This document shows, piece after piece, positions 1 to 13,900 of a stretch of 64,000 nucleotides of DNA. The position numbers and the translations under genes were made by a program. This DNA is from Ascidia mentula (Eukaryota > Chordata > Ascidiacea > Phlebobranchia > Ascidiidae). Under the pieces are notes generated by a model. It saw only the letters and a list, made by a program, of their open reading frames with translations. It did not search any database and had not been told where the DNA came from. Location: NCBI GenBank assembly GCA_947561715.1, contig OX387197.1:23276266-23340265 (forward strand), read 5' to 3'. Every line of letters begins with the position of its first letter. The stretch's first letter is position 1.

Positions 1-101
1 TTTCTCAAAAAACATGTTTCAGTTTAATGTGCACAATACCCTTTTGCCTAAATTGTGTATAAAAAACATTAGCTGAAAAAAATCAGGACACAAAAACTTA
101 C

Positions 102-1990
102 CAAGTTTTGAACCATGTGAGGTCGTTGCATTCTTAAACATTTTACAATCTGAAACATGTCGAGGATTCCTTCTGCTTTGACCTGCTCAAGGGCAGTGGA
201 GAGCGCGCAGAAAGCTCCTGTTCTACCAGCACCAGCACTGAACGACAAAAACAAGCTCTTTAAAAATGAAACACACTTCGGTCCATATGTGTCAGACATA
301 TTTTGCATTTCTGCACCAAATCATGTAACTGTTAAATTTTGCAATGAAACACAGCTGTAAATCAAGGTGTGTTAGTTCAAAGAATAAATTTATGTTGTGA
401 ATGGTGTGAGTTCTTCATATTGTTACCTGCAGTGGATCACAATGGGATGATTTCCTGATGACTGTTGCTGTTTTTGAACTTGTTCGACAAGGTCGATCAT
501 ACTGTAACCAGACACTGGAGGGCCAGTTTCAGGCCAACCGTGATAATGAAACTGAAAATTAAAAATTTTTATGGTAGGTTTTGAAATTTGCATGTCGTCT
601 GGGATAAATCGTTACAAGCAACAAAGCATATACAGCAGTTTTCTGAGAACTATTAGCCCTCCTGAACAGATTGGCTTACATATCAAGTATTCAAATTGTA
701 TGGCTTTTTCTCCATTATACTAAATATGTAAAACCATTTCACTAAATATGCAAATACTTCTCAAAACATTTACAAATATACCTTATGCAAACCCTTGCAT
801 ATAAACTTTGCAATAAAACACATCAATTTTGCATACCTGTCTAACAGACTGTTTCCTGTCTGCATTGTTGGCACTAGTAATGACGAAATCTCTCGTGGAA
901 TAATGTTCAGTTTCATTATTACCCACATTATCTACAGTTAATTCACCATACACCATCGCACTATCCATTGGCCAATACTGCTCACATTTGGCCTGAAAGA
1001 CACAAAGATGTTGTAAATATGGATTTTTTTAGAATAATTTTTCAAATATATTAATTTTTCCCCGATTTACGTATTTCAAATAAATTATTTTTAAACTTTT
1101 CGTAGTTAAATGTTTTACACCAAATTCGTAATTTTCTGAACCAGCTTTCATTTTCTGCTAGTAATAAGACCAGAATTAACTTAAACTATTACAAAAACCA
1201 ACCTGTCCTCTTTCCACAAGCTCAGTAAGCATTACAATAGAAGCAGATTTTGAGTCCCAAACCATCCTCCAGAAATCTTCGACAGTATGTGGAAGAGGGC
1301 CTTGGGTAGCGATGTACGCATCTTTCTGCCTGTATCCCTACATTACAAACAACAAACGTTATGAAAATTAAAAATTAAAGTTAAAACATCTTGAACAAAA
1401 CTTTTAAGTGTTACTTCACCAGGTTAATAAAAGTCATTGGTATTTTTACATAAATATGATAAAATACATACATCTATATATGATGCATTGATGTAGTCTG
1501 TGTTCTCCATTCCATTTCGAATTGGGAGAATTACTCTATTCCAATCATCTGCAAAAAACAACAGCAAAGTATCATTTAATGGCTGTCCTATTAGGTAATA
1601 ATGAAAGAAGAACATACATGGTAGAATGAGAACAACTCTGTTTTTCCTCATATTTGCCGGGTGGTTCCCTGCTCTCATTTGCTCTTTTTGGATTCTGATG
1701 GTTGTAAGTTTCTGAAAAGGGCAATAGTTTGTTTTGCAACAACAACAGAAATATGTTAGTAAAAATACGTCATCCTTAACCAGGCAAATCCATGGTTCAA
1801 ACTATAAAAACTGCCAATAGAAAGCAGGGAAATGACAACATACCCTAAACTCATGTTCCATTCCAGTTACATTTCCAGGAAGTCTTTGATTGAGTTCATC
1901 GATATGTGCGTTGACCTCGGTGGCCTCTACCTCTGTGTCTCCGTACAAGTGGTGTTCAAGCAAGGCATTGTATATGAAGATATATTGTTG
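102..1990 (-). other. PTP domain 2 of the receptor phosphatase (PTPRA-like, WPE-type)
   Basis: Eight exons from 1844-1990 to 102-237 encode the inter-domain linker ([15 protein letters not shown]) and the second PTP domain. It keeps the P-loop [10 protein letters not shown], but the KNRY motif reads KNRV and the WPD Asp is Glu (HGWPETGPP). The same two substitutions occur in PTPRA domain 2, which has only weak activity and a regulatory role. The visible sequence stops after [12 protein letters not shown] at a good donor; the final helix is off the window. Confidence 0.92.
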
Positions 1991-4900
1991 CTGAACGTAA
2001 AATTCACCTTTTTTTATTCACTGTTTTGTTTTTTCTCATAACGCCTAAGGCATGTCAACTATATCTCAGTTAAAATGAACTACTTCAATTAAATCAAGAT
2101 AAATGATTTATTTTAATGCAAATAATTTTAACACAAAAACTTATGCAACCTGAAATGGAATGTTTCTCTGTACAGACAAATCATCAATGCAATTTTACCT
2201 GCTTTTATTACTTAATATACATAGTTTAAACAATAACTATCAAATAAGATAAAGAGGTACATTGCCACAAATCTGTACATCATTTTACAACCTGCTAGAT
2301 TTTGACAACTTACCTCAGTTTGAACCATCTCTGGTCTCTGGCTTCTCATTTGTGAGACAAAACCGTGAACGTCGATCTTACTTTCCCTCAACATCATGTC
2401 CACCATCGCATCGATACAAATAAATGTTCCCGTCCTCCCCACTCCAGCACTGCACACATAATTTTTTTTCTTCAATATCTCTAAATGTGTTGACTACTTG
2501 CTATGGCTATGATAAATTGGCCTGTGGTTATCAAACAGTGCACCATGATACCCTGGTGCATCATATTGTGTTTCCATAACTAGAATAAACACAAAAATTG
2601 GTTTTTGGAAAACAGGTAATTAACAAGTTGAGACAACCTTCTAAGACCGAAAATTGCGAAAAACTAAAAAGGTTTAAGAACCACTGGCACAAGTGGTGTT
2701 TTTTTACCTGCTTTAACAAATCAAGCACAAAATTTGTGTATACCTGCAGTGGACGACAATGGCTCCATATCCAGTTGGGCTGCTGTGCTTGATCTTTCTC
2801 ATGAACTTAAGCATGCCCGATGGTGATTTTGGGACGCCAAAATCGGGCCAACTTGTGAAGTGATAATGCATGAGGTTTCGTCGCATGCTTAAAGTTGCAT
2901 CGCCCCGCATCTAAACAAAAACAAGTATATAAAAAGCAATCTACACAAATCTGTTTGTTATTTGCCACCCACCTGTTGAATGGTAAATTTTCTGATCGTG
3001 TAATCGACGAGTCTGTTTTCACCTTGAAACACGACACTCAAATCACCATACACCGACTTTCCCATGGCCGGCCAGTATTGAGCACATTTAATCTGCTTCA
3101 AAGAAAAAAGTAACACAGTTTCAATTAAAACGAAGATTTTGAAGACTTTCAATCAAAAAGATATTGTCATTACTGAGAAAAACCCATAGCAAATCACAAT
3201 TAATGTATATTTTGATTAAAAAACTACTGTTGTTCCAAAAAATTGCACTATGACATCACAAACCTCTTTTCCCTCTTCCAAGTTTGTCACCATTATAATG
3301 GTTGTAACATTCTGGTCCCAAACCATCCTCCAAAAATCGTTGATGGTGCCTTCCTTTGGGCCCTGGGCTGCGATAAACTTCCCTTTGTGCTTGTATCCCT
3401 GTTAATATCAAGATAGGTTGTTGACCTAAGTTTTACCACCATTATGTTATTTCTAATGCACAAACACATTTGTAACAATTTCCGATAATAACCAATAGCA
3501 ATAATATTTGACAAAAGAATGGGTAAAAAATTTTCAAAATATTTCAAACACCACCGCACGACTGCAAAAGAAAATATATTTCCTTACATCGACAAATGAC
3601 GCATTGATGTAGTCACTGTCATTTGGTCCAGACTTGGGCAAAATCACTCTTGAATGGTCATCTAACAAAACAACAAGAATATTTAGGAAAATATGAAGCA
3701 AAACTCAACCAATACAAGATTTCTTTCAATCAAATCAGTTAAAATCTTTGTTTCTCTGATAAATGTAAAATTGAGTGTATGAGGTTACCAATAGCAACTT
3801 GAACACTCACATGGCAAAATGTTGGTGTAGCGATTTTTGTCTTTGTTTTGAATTTTTCCGCCAGCTTCTCTGGTGCCATGCCCATCAGGTAAACTCTGCA
3901 AAACAGAAATTTTTTCAATTGAAATATTATTTTTCACTAATTGACCCCTCAATAAAAGCTAATAGAACAAAAAATATAACTCCAAAAATTTAAAAACAAT
4001 TTAGATTACAAACTTTAACAACAATTGCAAAACTTTAGGATAAACAATAAAGTCCATGTAGCTGATGTGAAAGTTCATTAACAGTGATTGTAGCTACGAT
4101 CGAAACATTTGCAAATGAATTTGACATCAGCTATGAAGGCTCTATTGTTTGTCTGAAAAATTTACAAAGCCATGAGTTATGTTCTTAAACTGTGAAACAT
4201 CGTCAGAACAAAAAAACATTTTTTTCTTTCAAAAACACTTACAGAAAACTCTTCCCGGAACAACTTATCGTCATCGGCATGTCTTCTATTAAACTCAGAC
4301 TCGAGTCGGTCGAGTGGAAGCGGGGCAAACTTGCTACGTGTGCTCCCGTTCGGAACCAGTTTCTTCAACTCACTCTCATCGTATCTGTTACTAAAAAGAA
4401 ACAGATATAAGTATGAGCCACACAACAAATTAATATGGGGGAATTTAAAACCATTGTGTTGCTTTGTAGGCCACACACATTTCAGATAAGAAGATAATAT
4501 ATTGTTACAAATTTGCTGATTGTGTGAATATCCACTGAGCCAAACATAAGAACAATAATCAAAATGTGTGAAAGAGTAAATGCCTGAAATCTAATTAAAG
4601 CCTTTAAAACATCAATTTAATCATACAATACTGAGCAAATACATGAAAAGCAGCCAACATAAAAATTACATATTTTATAATGAAAGTGTTAACAAAGGTT
4701 TTTTATCGCCGGCACCAAATCAACAAAGACCCTCTTACTGTTTCCACAACGACCACCAAGAATGACAGTGAAAACACTTGGAACTATGACATCACAATTA
4801 GCTGTTTACATTGCACAGATATAATGGGTCTGACTTATTCAGTCTCTACCAGTTAATCTATATTTGGTAATAAGAGCTTCGACCCAAAGTGAACCAGGTC

Positions 4901-7900
4901 AAAACATGGAATACTCGATCAAATCGATGAAAAAATTCAACATTTCTATGTCAACCTACTCATGAATGGGTGAAAAGTTTTTCCGGTAACTTGTGGGTTT
5001 TTTGCTGCGTTTCTTCCAAATAACGCAAACAATAATTGTGACTATGATGAGAACCAAAACTCCAACTAAACCGATGACAACTGGAATGGTGGGGAATCCT
5101 GCAGCAGATGGATCAGCACTAGGGTCGACCTCTGGGGGTGTCGTTGACATAGTTGTGCTTGGGTCTGTCGGGTTTCGAGGAGCTAAAAAGAAAAAAATGT
5201 TGTTAAATGCAACTGATATTATGAGACAAAATTTAACCACAAAACAATGAAAATATTAAACAGCAAAACCAGCCTTATCCTGTTTTATCAAATAAATACC
5301 TTTTACAAATTTTTACAGAATAAGGATACGTAAAACTGCATCTTTAAACTGACAGGGGTTAAAATGTGGCCTGTGTGGGTCCATGCAATACACCTTCGTA
5401 TAACCAAATGTAACAGTATTTACCAGGCGGCTTTGTTTCTTTTGTTGTTTTTGTCCCAGTTGTGTTTTGAACAACGTTTGTAGGTGGTCTTATCGTTGTT
5501 GGAGGTTTTGTTGTTGTTGACGTAACAGAAGTAGTTGGAACGGTAGTTGATGCAGTTCTCTGAGTTGTGGTTGTGGTTGTCTTTTGCTTTGAAGTTGTGG
5601 TGGATTTAGTGGTCATGGTGGTGGGTTTAGTCGTAACAATAAAATCTGTACAAAGAAAAGGTATATATTTTAAAAAAAGTGTAATTTAAAAAACTAAAAT
5701 TTTTTGTAAAAACAAACTTGTGCAGTTTTAAAAAAAGGGCAAACAATGAAAAATCTTAAGCTGACAGAAGAACAATAAAAATGCACCATGTATGGATTTT
5801 TCTGCCCAGCAATATTGAGTGTGTATAATGTACATGAAAAACATATAATTATGCTATAGAACATGCCTAAAACAGTTTGAATTGACAGCGTTATGTAGTC
5901 TTTTTAAAAAATTGTGACATAATTGCAATAGCGGTGAACGGCCTCTATGATAACAGAAAGTATTACCTATACACAGTGTACTTTTTGACAAACCTATGAA
6001 TGTTATTTGCTTTTCACAAACTTGTATTGGAACTTACCTTGTATCCACAGTTAGCAACAACAAACCGCAAAACATAACTGGTTTCAATTTCTCAGACCAA
6101 ATTAAACTTTTATGAATACAAGACTCTAACAATCAAATAAAATAAATGACAAAGAAAAACATATAAAAACCCCCAAAACATCCCAGCACAGTCACTTCCA
6201 ATTCACAATTGACCACTCCAGCAAACAAAACTACAAGCTGAACCAAAACACATTCAATGTGATTTGCCTGGAAGTTATTTGGTCACACCTGGTCTGACAA
6301 ATGATCGGGAACTGACAATTACGTTTGATTCTAACACACTGCTTCCCCTCAACGTCAAGCACTTTTCCTTTTTCTCCCTCTTAAGTGGTTTTTCGTCAAG
6401 TGTCAAATTACGACATTTCAACTGGTTAAGACGTGTCTGTCGTTACGACAATCCGCTTGTAATCGAGTTCAAAGCAGTTGAAAAGATTGGCCCTGAGATG
6501 TCAATCATTTTTTGATAAGTTATATACTAACAGTCAACCACAAAGTGGCCATGAAAATAGCATGTGTAATAATTGTGGTTAAAAAAGCAATCCCAGCTAA
6601 TTCTGATTTCTAAAAGAATAAACAAAACTTTAACTTGACTTAATAGTGTTGCTTTGACTAAAAAAAAAACACGTTTCCCATACTTTTTCTGCCACAACTG
6701 AATGTTTAAGTAACCTTGGGCAAATCTAATGACTTATTCACACATTAAAATACTAAAAGCTGTCAAAAGGGTTTGAAAACTCTGCTCATTTAAAGGTCTC
6801 GTCAAGTTTTCAAACAGCATAAGTTAAACCTTAAAATACTAAAAGCTGCCAAAAGGGCTTTGGGGTCTAAAAAAAGGGACCAAAATGAAACTGGTCTAAA
6901 CATACATTTAACATCCTGAAAAACAAGCTAAACTTGCACAACTCAACCATTCATGGTATCATATTTTAAATACTTTTTAATTAGCAGCAGCCACTGAACT
7001 TGCCATACAGACTAAGCTATGGTATAAAATGAAATCATCGGATTTGTTGGGAAAACCTTTACATTTGTTTACACGGTTCCTTTCTCTTTCCAATAAAACA
7101 TTTTCTCTCACCCATTACTCATTACTTACTGCCATAAACATGGGCACGGTTTACTCTAATATGCCATAAAATATGAATTGTCCACAGCCAACTGAGCTTC
7201 CTGTGTTTGGAAAACTCACATCAGCAAAGTCTTTCCTGTCTCATTAATAATTAACATCTCAAGTGCATCTTGTGGTTTCCACGGTAATGGGTATGAAAAT
7301 GGAGAAATGATTATTGTTCCTGTATATAGGATGGTGAAAGATTTGAGTCCAGGGAAACACATTTAAGACATTTCGGGTTAAGGTCCATAGTATTACGGAC
7401 AAAGAGGATAATGTAGGACTTACTAATCCATTTCTCCAAAGCATGTTGAGGTTTAACTGTCTAGATCTGGTCTGAGATGGATAAATTGTATGATTCATTA
7501 CTTGTTACACATTTACGCCAAGAAAACAAGAAAATCCATAGTAACCTTGCAGCAAGCTAATAATGTCCACAGTAATAAATGATTTCAGACTACTTACACT
7601 CAGTAAAGTTCTGATGCTCTCCAGACATGTTGAATGACTTGTTTCAAATTAAACAGTTACAGGAGAAACCACAAGATAAATATTAACACTTTACAACCTG
7701 TTTCTCCCTGAGATAATACATGAACAAGGCCCAGTTGAAGGTAAATTGTAACAGCTAAAACTTATTCCTATATGAAAAGTGGAAAGAATAAAACCTTTAC
7801 CCATTGCATAAAATTTACATTTTAAAAATAATTACTAAATATCAAAAAATCCTCACACCCCAGTGGAAATAAATGCCACCAAAACTTGATTGGGCAGCTA

Positions 7901-10900
7901 CCGATGACATTCCTTGAAAACTAAATCTCAAAACTGTTGAAATCTCGTTTTTACTGCTGTCTGAACCAGTTGACCAGGCTGGATATAAAACATTGTCTTG
8001 TTGACTTTCCACCATCAGCGGAATCTCCGTTGCCTTATGTTGCCAAACACAAGTGACATTTAACAAACTACTTGAACCAACATCACATTTATGCCGCTTT
8101 ATTAACTGCCAATACATTCCGATAGCCTTAAGAAATTGACACAGACATAACTACCAAGATTTATCATGACCACTACTTACAAGCAAGTAACAACTTGATG
8201 TTCAGAAGTTCTAAGTAACTGAAACTGCAACTTTAAATAATAACATCCATAACTTAACAAGATTTGTCAAATTGTTCCTCTTTACCTCTGAAGAAACTCT
8301 GAAGATTTTTTCCTTTTTTCAGTCATACATCTACTCTACCTCGGTGTTGAGGCCCCAACAAGCCTATTCACTGGTAAACAATGACAACCAGATACAAAGC
8401 TTAGCTGTCATAAGCCAATGGCTGGCGAAGGAAGGTAATCTGATTAAGGTCTATTGAAAGTAATGAATTACGTCCCTAACAATCCAAGTTAAACATATTC
8501 TGGAAGGTGCTTGTATTTCTTGTTTTAAAACTATTTATAATATCACTGATACATGGCGTCTCCACCCACATGAGCCCTTATCTACAATTTGTGGCGTCAG
8601 TCAGGTCAGTTTTATACAATCCTGAAGCTAGATCAACCACGTCATTTTCAACTGATAAAGGCATAAGTTCTTGCCGAAACATTTTGAATAAATAAAACAT
8701 GTCAATGTTTTCAATAGTATTGGCCAGTTTCTTTATTCTCAGAATTATGAGAATTTGTTACTAGTGTTCCTAAAACTATTTAATTACAAAACAACCTACA
8801 TCGGAGATCATCACTGAAAAACTAGTTAAGTTTTGCATTCACACCAAAACACTACAACCGATTCCACGAAACTTTTCTGAACAGATTTACATGAAAGAAA
8901 CATTTTTGGGAATTCATTTCTGGGTTTAGGACTTGCACATTGAAAAATGGAAAACAGAACTGCAGGAATCAACTAAAATAATTATAAATGTTGCTAACTG
9001 AAAAAATATGAAGACTCTGATTTACATGCTGATCCCTATTCACTGCAGTTCAAGTCGAATTTGAGAGATCCCGAACAATAATGACGTAATTTGGCTATTT
9101 GTGATCAACGTTCATGATATGCGTAAATGTCCATTGTCCATGTTACGTATACGCAACACATGCATATAAACAAGATACACAAGCAGATATAAACCAGGTA
9201 AACCATGTATATTATTGTTCTATTCCGATCAACTTACTGCACACAGGTGGTGTTTCGGGAGACCAAGACTTGCTGGCTGTACACACTACGTGGCTCGGTC
9301 CAGATCTTTCGTACCCAGAGTTGCAGAGGAACGCGCATTGCTCGTCAACATACGGAGTTGAGTTGTTCCTGCCCGAACAAACTATTTCACCATGCTTGAG
9401 TGGTGGCAGGGTTTGACATTGGATTTCTGCAAAAATACATAAGATTATGTTATTGTGTTTTATTTTCCAGTTGTATGCTGCTTAATTTTACCAATGTATA
9501 GCAACACAATGCACATCAGAAAAACTTCATTGAATGCTGCACTACTACTTTTACATGTGACGTATTTTACAAAAAACAAATGCTATGCATAATAAAGTGG
9601 TACATACTAATACAGAAACAGCAATCAAAAAAGGCATATATGTTTAAATACCAAAGAAACAAAATATGACCAAACACTAACATAAGATGGTATTATATAT
9701 ATTGTCAAACTTACTTTTGCATGTTGGTTTTTTGGATGTCCATTTTCCATTTGTTCCACAGGAACGACTGTGCACACCCACTATCTCATAAGTTTCATCA
9801 CAGGTAAAATCACACGAGGACTGAAATTCATTGGCGAGATCACAACTTTGTGTTCCATGCTCGATGATCTCACCTTCATCAGGGCATGTGATTTCTGAAT
9901 GAAAATTATGTCGATGGACATTGACACTTTGGACTTTCATTGAGTTGTTAATGCACTGAACTGATGGTGTTGGCTCAACTCAAGCAACATATAAAACTGT
10001 TATAAATCGCATACCGTATTTTACGGACCATAAGGCGGTTTTATTCTATAAAAAAAAATTGATTTTTGTTGTTTTTTGATTAAAATTTATGCATTCCGAC
10101 TGTACAGCAATATTTGTAGATTGTTGAAACATAATCAAAACAAATGCTCTTACTTTTACAAGATGGAGCCCTGGTATTTGACCAACCATCAGCATTACAC
10201 TGAGTTCTCGAGGCCCCCTTTAAACTAAAACCTTCCTGACAGTGAAATTGACAAACTGATCCATAATTGCTAAAGTCGGTGCATGAGACTTTCCCATTGC
10301 TAGGGTTGCTGAAGTCAGGGTTGCACGTTATTCCTGAAAAACACAAAAAAAATCTTACAAAAAAATGAGAATTAATGAAACAAATTTAATACCATAGATT
10401 GTAAAGAAAATAATCGCATATTTTGCTAAAGCCTAAATGTAAAATTGTTTTATCCACATGTATAAGTCCTAGAAATTGTTTTTGAAAGGGATCATTGTTG
10501 CTTTTTTATGGTGTTTTAAACAAATTTAATTCAGTTGACCCGATCAAAAACTGTTTTGTTTATTTTGTGTACAAGAATCTACTTTATCCCAATGAACATG
10601 GGTTATAAGAGCTGTGGCCACTCACTTTCACAATAAGGTAATACAGTACTCCACTTTCCTTCCAGCAAACACTCAGTTGATTTTGCCCCAATTAAGTTGT
10701 AGCCGACACCACAAGAAAATGAACAGGTTGAAGTATAGAATGAACCATCAGTACATGACACTCGGCCGTTACCCAGGTTTTCCAACGATGGGCAAGAGAT
10801 TTCTGGATAAAGTTTCAGTTAAATATTACAGGAGTATGTTGAGGTGGAGGAACAAAAGTGCAAAAACAGGAAAAGTCAGATACATTTACATACTTTTGCA

Positions 10901-13900
10901 TACTGGCTCACTGTTGTCCCAATCTCCCTTTTCATTGCAAGTGAGTAGCTTTTCACCATTCAGTGAATAGCCATTGCTGCATGAAAAAGTGCACTTGCTC
11001 CCATATTTATCTTCATTTGTGCATTTCATGTTGCCATGAGTTGGAGCCTGCACTGGTCTCGAGCAGCTGATGCCTGACACATAAAAAATGTTTTTTACTC
11101 TTATTTCTTTGTTGAAAGTAAGGTGAGAAAACAGAAAAAAAAAAATTTTTACGTAAAAATATTTAACATGAAAATAGTACCCTTTCTGAAAAATTAATTG
11201 GCATTTGCACTGACATAAACATATCAGAAGTATCGTTCATTCAATTGCATGTGAAACCACGATAATAATAAAACTAAAGGATTACAAAAATTACTAAAAC
11301 TCTCATAAAAAATGGCATGTAATTTGTACGTTGGCATGAAGGAGTTTCTGAATAGGTCCAAGTTTCATCTGTCTGACACGATGTTTTATTTCGCCCGATA
11401 AGCTTAAATCCATCACTACACGAATATGTGCATGTCAGTTTTCCTTTCTTGGTACATTTGATGTTTCCATTTGCTGGTTGAACCAAGGAAGGACAAACCA
11501 AACCTGTCACAAGATAAAAGGAATTTTGAAACGAAACTAACTCGCTACTTTTTTTGAACAAAAATTTTTTAATGAATGCCATTGAAATACTGCTAATGGC
11601 CACAATGATTTTCAATTAAAAATGGTAACATTCTTTGAAATTGCAAATAATCAAAAATTATTATTTATGAATGATTGACTTTACAAGTAGCAGGACTTAT
11701 AACATTGGAAAATCATACAAGGAAAAAGGAAATTTCAAATTTCTCAATACGTACGATCACAACTGGGAGCTTGTGCATCCCAACCATTCGCTGTACAGGT
11801 GGTTTCTGTTGCTCCGTACAAGTTAAAACCTTCCTGACAGCTAAAGGAACAGTTTGAGTTGTAATTGCTCCCATCTGTGCAGGCTACTTGTACTTTACGG
11901 AGGTTTTTAAACTCTCTGCATCGGATTCCTGCAAAAAATTCACAAATATGTGTTTATCACTACTTTCATGAGAATATAAGACAGCATAAATGAAAAAAAT
12001 GGCTGGTCAAGCAATTATTCTCTGTAAACAACAGGATTTCAATCCACGACTCAACTGTTCCCCAAAAAATCTAATCCAGACCCAAGTTGTACCATACAAT
12101 AAAAAATGCTAAAAATACTGCATTGAATACACATTCGTATTCTGTAATGGGGAAATATGTGCAAATACCAGGAAGTAAATATTATTGTATGCACATAAAT
12201 GACAATGAAATCTACTCACTTTTGCAATCAAATGGTTCCCTTGACCAAGAACCATTAGCTGTACAGAAAGCAGGTGTAACAGTATCGTCGTCTGGATTCC
12301 TTTCTATGTAACCCTGTCTGCAGCTGAAGAAGCAGTAAGACTTGTACAGATTACCCTCCACACAAGATACTTTACCATTGCGGGGTTTTCTGATTACAGG
12401 GCAAGTCACAACTGAAAAAGTAAAATACAATTTCAATACATCAGAAGATAGAAGTTTTAATGAATGATAAAAGTTTTTAATAAATATATTATTTGGATTG
12501 GATTTCAGTATTTTTGAAAAAAGGTTTTTACACAGTAGCGGGAAGGTTTTACACAATTTTAGGTGGTTAACCACATGTAACAAAAGCAATTCTCAGCAAC
12601 ATCAAATAATTTGAAAATCATTGCAAAACTGATCACTAGGTGGTGTAACTGAGTCAACTTTTGGCCTACAAAATATTCATGAACATTTCACATCAGAAAA
12701 AAATGTACTAAACACAATAGTTTTGTGTACATTGATATATATATATGCATATATACAACGGTATATATATATATATGCATATATATATATATACCGTTGT
12801 AGGTCTCAGCCATCCGAGCAGTTTTTTTAGATACTAATCAAATCTTACTTTCACAATCAGGAATGGAGTCACTCCAACCACCAGCCCCACATGTTACTGT
12901 TTGTGATCCATTAACCATGTAGCCTGTGTTGCATGTGAATGAGCATTGTGAGTTGTAGAATGAACCTGCTGTGCACTGAACATCCCCCTTTAGTGGCGCT
13001 CGCAAAGTTGAACATTCAATGCCTAAAAACAGGTATGTGCATTTTAAAAAAAATTTAATTTACCTCAGAACGAATATTTATTCCAAAAAATCATTTTTGT
13101 TACTGTTGAGAAAAGGATTTTGAACACTTTCACTATGAGAATTTGCAAAAATTTTACCAAACATTTTACTTTTGAATTCAAACCAAACAGTATGGGTAAA
13201 AATGATAAATTGTGTCCAATAAACCAAACCTATTACAGACTAAAAAACACTGAAAAAATTGATAATCCAGATACTGTGACAAATAACATGAATAGAAAAC
13301 ATACGAGTGCATTCCGGGGAGCCGAAATCCCATCCATCTGCAGTACAAGTCAGTGTCTTCTCCCCCTTTACTTGATATCCAGTGTTACACGTGTATGTGC
13401 AACGCGAGCCAAAAAAACTATTGTCCGAGCAAATAACTGAACCATAAGTTGGCCGCGTGAGTTGACTGCATGATATTCCTGGAAAAAAAATAAGGCATTA
13501 TACAATGGGTCATTTTTTTCTCTTGAGACTTTTATGCTATTAACTATAGTTTGCAGACAAAATTCAGCGTTGATATCTTAAAGAATTCACACACTTATTC
13601 ATTAAACATGTACAGGTTGAAGTTCAACCACTTAATTGTTACTTGACAATTAAATCGCATTAGATCAGATAATATCACTGCTGTTTTTGTATTTTCTGTT
13701 CCAGTTAAGTGAAGAAACCTGCATACAGTTGATGGACTCACGTGTGCAAGTAGGGGGCGCTGCACTCCATGTGCGATCATGATTACAAACTGTCGAGCTG
13801 CTCCCATCGAGAATATAACCAGATTGGCAAGAATAACGACAAACTGAACCAAAGTATTCCCCATCTGCACATGTTGTACTTCCATGGCTGAGAGAGTTTA

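Noticed and set aside
6038-6080. Minus-strand ATG with a hydrophobic start ([12 protein letters not shown]) and an excellent donor (GTAAGT) in the large receptor intron, suggesting an alternative first exon for a short receptor form.
   Set aside because: Its phase does not match the next exon (5424-5645), so it would not make the receptor frame. It could only be a non-coding leader; no other support.
7842-8117. A 91-codon minus-strand open frame in the same intron.
   Set aside because: No flanking splice sites in the phase 1-1 pattern of the ectodomain, no Cys pattern and no recognisable domain.
10614-10970. A 118-codon plus-strand frame.
   Set aside because: It is the antisense shadow of two CCP exons and their intron.
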